From: Alistipes putredinis
GTDB taxonomy: Bacteria > Bacteroidota > Bacteroidia > Bacteroidales > Rikenellaceae
Assembly (NCBI GenBank): GCA_022009915.1
Contig: CP091730.1
Span: 1,736,001-1,800,000, forward strand
Reading direction: 5' to 3'
Length of the DNA stretch: 64,000 nt
Made by a program: the position numbers and the translations under genes. This document shows, piece by piece, positions 62,234 through 64,000 of the stretch. Position 1 is the stretch's first letter. Every line of letters starts with the position of its first letter. The notes beneath the pieces are model-generated. The model ran no database searches and was not told the DNA's origin. It saw only the letters and a program-made list of their open reading frames with translations.

Positions 62234-62271
62234 AAATAGCGAAGCCACTTGCATAAGTGGCTTCGCTATTT
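62234..62271 (+). terminator. Terminator of the DksA-like gene
   Basis: Perfect 17-base arms (AAATAGCGAAGCCACTT and complement) around GCAT, 20 bases past the stop. From here to 62640 I see no gene. Confidence 0.9.
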
Positions 62272-62561
62272 GATAATACTAACGTGCAACTTTTCATCCG
62301 AAGCGCTTGTCCGGTTTTATAGCTCCCGACGACCGGGACAGGCAACATACAAGTCAAGAGCAGCATTTTTCACACAGTCGCGCAAGCAGCACGAGCCGCG
62401 CCCCTGCTCTCTAAAAAAAGGAATCTACGCGCAAACGAAATTCGACACGAGTTTATGGTGTACGTTGCAAGGTCAAAGAAAATCGGGCCGGAGAAATAAA
62501 CAGGAAAGGAAATTGGTGTCTTATTTTTTTACACGGCGGTATATCGTTTTCGAAATATAAT

Positions 62562-62569
62562 TATATTTG
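62562..62569 (+). promoter_or_regulatory. -7 element of the threonine dehydrogenase gene
   Basis: TATATTTG, exact TAnnTTTG, giving a leader of about 64 bases. The -33 region is T-rich without a clear TTG. Confidence 0.55.
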
Positions 62570-62640
62570 TGTCGTAAAAATTCGAAGTGTAAACAAAAAC
62601 GCTCATACAACTTTTTAATTCTAAACTTAGTTTAAGAAAA

Positions 62641-63599
62641 TGAAAAGAATACTCATTGTCGGTGCCGGCGGCAAATCGGCTCCGAACTTACGATGTATCT
62701 GCGCGGAATTTACGGCGGAGCCAACGTCGTTGCCGCAGATGTACGCGAATGCAAGACTCTGGCCGAAAACGGGCCTTTCGAAGTACTTAACGCACTGGAC
62801 ATTCCGGCTTATGCCGCCGTGGTTGCAAAGTACAATATCGACTCGATATTCAATCTCGTAGCCCTGCTTTCCGCTACCGGTGAAAAGGACCCCAAAAAGA
62901 GCTTGGGACATCAATATCGGTGCTCTTGTAAACTCGCTCGAAATAGCACGCAGGTTCGGTTGCGCCCTGTTCACCCCCAGTTCGATAGGTGCATTCGGAG
63001 GCGATTATCCCAAAGACAAAACTCCGCAGGACACCATTATGCGCCCCTCGACCGTATACGGAGTATGCAAGGTCACAGGCGAGCTGCTCAGCGACTACTA
63101 TCACACCCGTTTCGGAGTAGATACCCGCAGCGTCAGGTTCCCGGGAATCATTTCTAACGTTACGCTCCCGGGCGGCGGCACGACCGACTATGCCGTAGAA
63201 ATATATTACGAAGCAATCAAAAACGGACGCTTCACCTGCCCGATTCCCTCGGACGTGTACATGGACATGATTTACATGCCCGATGCGCTGAAAGCCTGCG
63301 TCGAGCTGATGGAAGCCGACCCGACCAAACTCGTGCACAGAAACAGACTCTTCAACATTGCCTCGATGAGTTTCACTCCCGAAATCATCTACAAGGCAGT
63401 GAAGGCTCAAATGCCCGATTTTACTATGGACTACAACGTCGATCCCGTCAAGGAGGCAATCGCAAAGAGTTGGCCCAACTCGCTGGACGACACTTGCGCC
63501 CGTCAGGAATGGGGCTGGAAACCCGAATGGAATCTGGAAAGCATGACCACCGACATGCTGAAAATAATCAAGGAGAAACACGACAAAGGACTGTTGTAA
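62641..63599 (+). CDS. L-threonine 3-dehydrogenase, SDR type (frameshifted)
   Basis: About 319 residues of the extended short-chain dehydrogenase fold. MKRILIVGAGG is the NAD motif; after an indel near 62675 it continues TMYLRGIYGGANVVAADVRE, and after another near 62900 AWDINIGALVNSLEIARRFG. STVYGVCKVTGE contains the catalytic Tyr-x3-Lys, LPGGGTTDYAVEIYYEAIK and DVYMDMIYMPDA are family landmarks. It oxidises threonine to 2-amino-3-ketobutyrate for breakdown to glycine. A UDP-sugar epimerase role is less likely given these signatures. Confidence 0.88.
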
Positions 63600-63612
63600 T
63601 CCTCTGCCGGAC

Positions 63613-64000
63613 TTATTTCGCGGGGCGGGAATTCGAATTTCTCGTCCCTGTGTTTTTATTTTCCGAGCCCTTATCTTTTCTACCTCCGTCTCTTACTTCC
63701 TTGATCTTTACCAGTACCCATGCAAGCCCTATTCCGATGAACGAACCGATGGTAGCTTCGCCGAAACGCAGTGTACCGTTCGTGAGCGGAGACAACTCGG
63801 GCGAGGTTTTCGATATTATCATAATCATCACCAGCGTCATGGTAGCTATGCGCCCGTCATCCGGAATACCAACCCACATGCAAAGCTGGCTGAGCAGAAA
63901 CACAGCCACGGCCATACCTCCGATACTGAACGGGAAGAATATAAGGTATATATACGCTATAATCACACCTATGAACGTACCGAGGATTCGGAGCCAGCCC
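63613..64000 (-). CDS. FUSC/aromatic-acid-exporter-like membrane protein, C-terminal fragment
   Basis: Minus-strand frame entering from the right edge with WLRILGTFIGVIIAYIYLIF, then three more hydrophobic segments (GGMAVAVFLLSQLCMWVG; RIATMTLVMIMII; FGEATIGSFIGIGLAWVLV) and a basic, Gly/Asn-rich tail. The RxxGTxxG pattern and repeated motif FGEATIGSFIG fit the FUSC/ArAE transporter group. About 128 residues are visible. Substrate unknown. Convergent with the threonine dehydrogenase gene, 13 bases apart. Confidence 0.7.
   Translation of the reverse strand, partial: GWLRILGTFIGVIIAYIYLIFFPFSIGGMAVAVFLLSQLCMWVGIPDDGRIATMTLVMIMIISKTSPELSPLTNGTLRFGEATIGSFIGIGLAWVLVKIKEVRDGGRKDKGSENKNTGTRNSNSRPAK

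Noticed and set aside
62272..62640. Possible hidden gene or RNA in the gap before the threonine dehydrogenase
   Set aside because: No frame has family sequence or coding bias and I see no conserved RNA fold; only a terminator and a -7 element are supportable.
1..64000. CRISPR array or prophage
   Set aside because: I found no regularly spaced repeats, integrase, terminase or structural phage genes; the XRE gene stands alone.

Overview
The window looks like about 64 kb of chromosome from a Bacteroidales bacterium, most likely Rikenellaceae/Alistipes-like. The signs are a short Bacteroidetes-type RpoD, a TonB-dependent receptor/lipoprotein pair, repeated promoters of the form TTG/TTTG-N17-21-TAnnTTTG, the GNAT-argG-argC-argD-argB arginine layout, and a cysteate synthase of the kind used for sulfonolipids. 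Genes are mostly housekeeping and densely packed, with strong hairpin terminators between convergent units. I see no rRNA, CRISPR array, insertion sequence or prophage. One tRNA (Lys) is present.

The main technical feature is that most genes are broken by one-base indels, usually inside runs of A or T, and two carry in-frame stops. The broken genes include rpoD, dnaA, dnaN, recA, ileS, metK, mreB and rel. Reading across the breaks restores full-length conserved proteins, so I annotate one CDS per gene and treat the breaks as probable sequence error.

Layout. 0-6.1 kb: alpha/beta hydrolase (partial), Fe-S-type flavoprotein, then mreB, a GH3 glycosidase and a YbaN protein as a tight minus-strand unit, and a two-cassette ATPase. 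6.4-9.5 kb: CapD/WbpM-type dehydratase and a nucleotidyltransferase. 9.5-16.9 kb: CopZ/CopA copper export, a TonB receptor plus lipoprotein operon with repeated operator-like sites, and tRNA-Lys. 17-21.3 kb: carboxyspermidine-type polyamine genes, cysteate synthase, an orphan BlaI repressor. 21.3-29.9 kb: M20 peptidase, phosphohexomutase, nucleoside phosphorylase, then dnaN, an exonuclease and a LysM protein as an operon, and a DUF6567-like lipoprotein. 29.9-38.1 kb: rpoD, HtrA, a glycerol-1-phosphate dehydrogenase, HAD phosphatase, metK, a phosphohexomutase. 38.3-44.4 kb: dnaA, peroxiredoxin, recA, rel, a small membrane protein, HIT protein. 44.4-46.5 kb: an AT-rich accessory-looking stretch with many dyads, an XRE regulator, a DUF4269-type nucleotidyltransferase and tiny hydrophobic ORFs. 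46.5-51.8 kb: ZnuA/ZnuC without a permease, an EamA transporter with a divergent AraC regulator, aldehyde dehydrogenase. 51.8-58.2 kb: NAD(P)HX repair enzyme and the arginine operon. 58.3-64 kb: ileS, a DksA-like protein, threonine dehydrogenase and part of a FUSC-type transporter.

No clear new large system is visible. The best candidates for something undescribed are the XRE/DUF4269 module with its operator-rich leader, the triple dyad with Pho-box-like spacing before the TonB receptor, and a 117-base nested inverted repeat at 28.9 kb.
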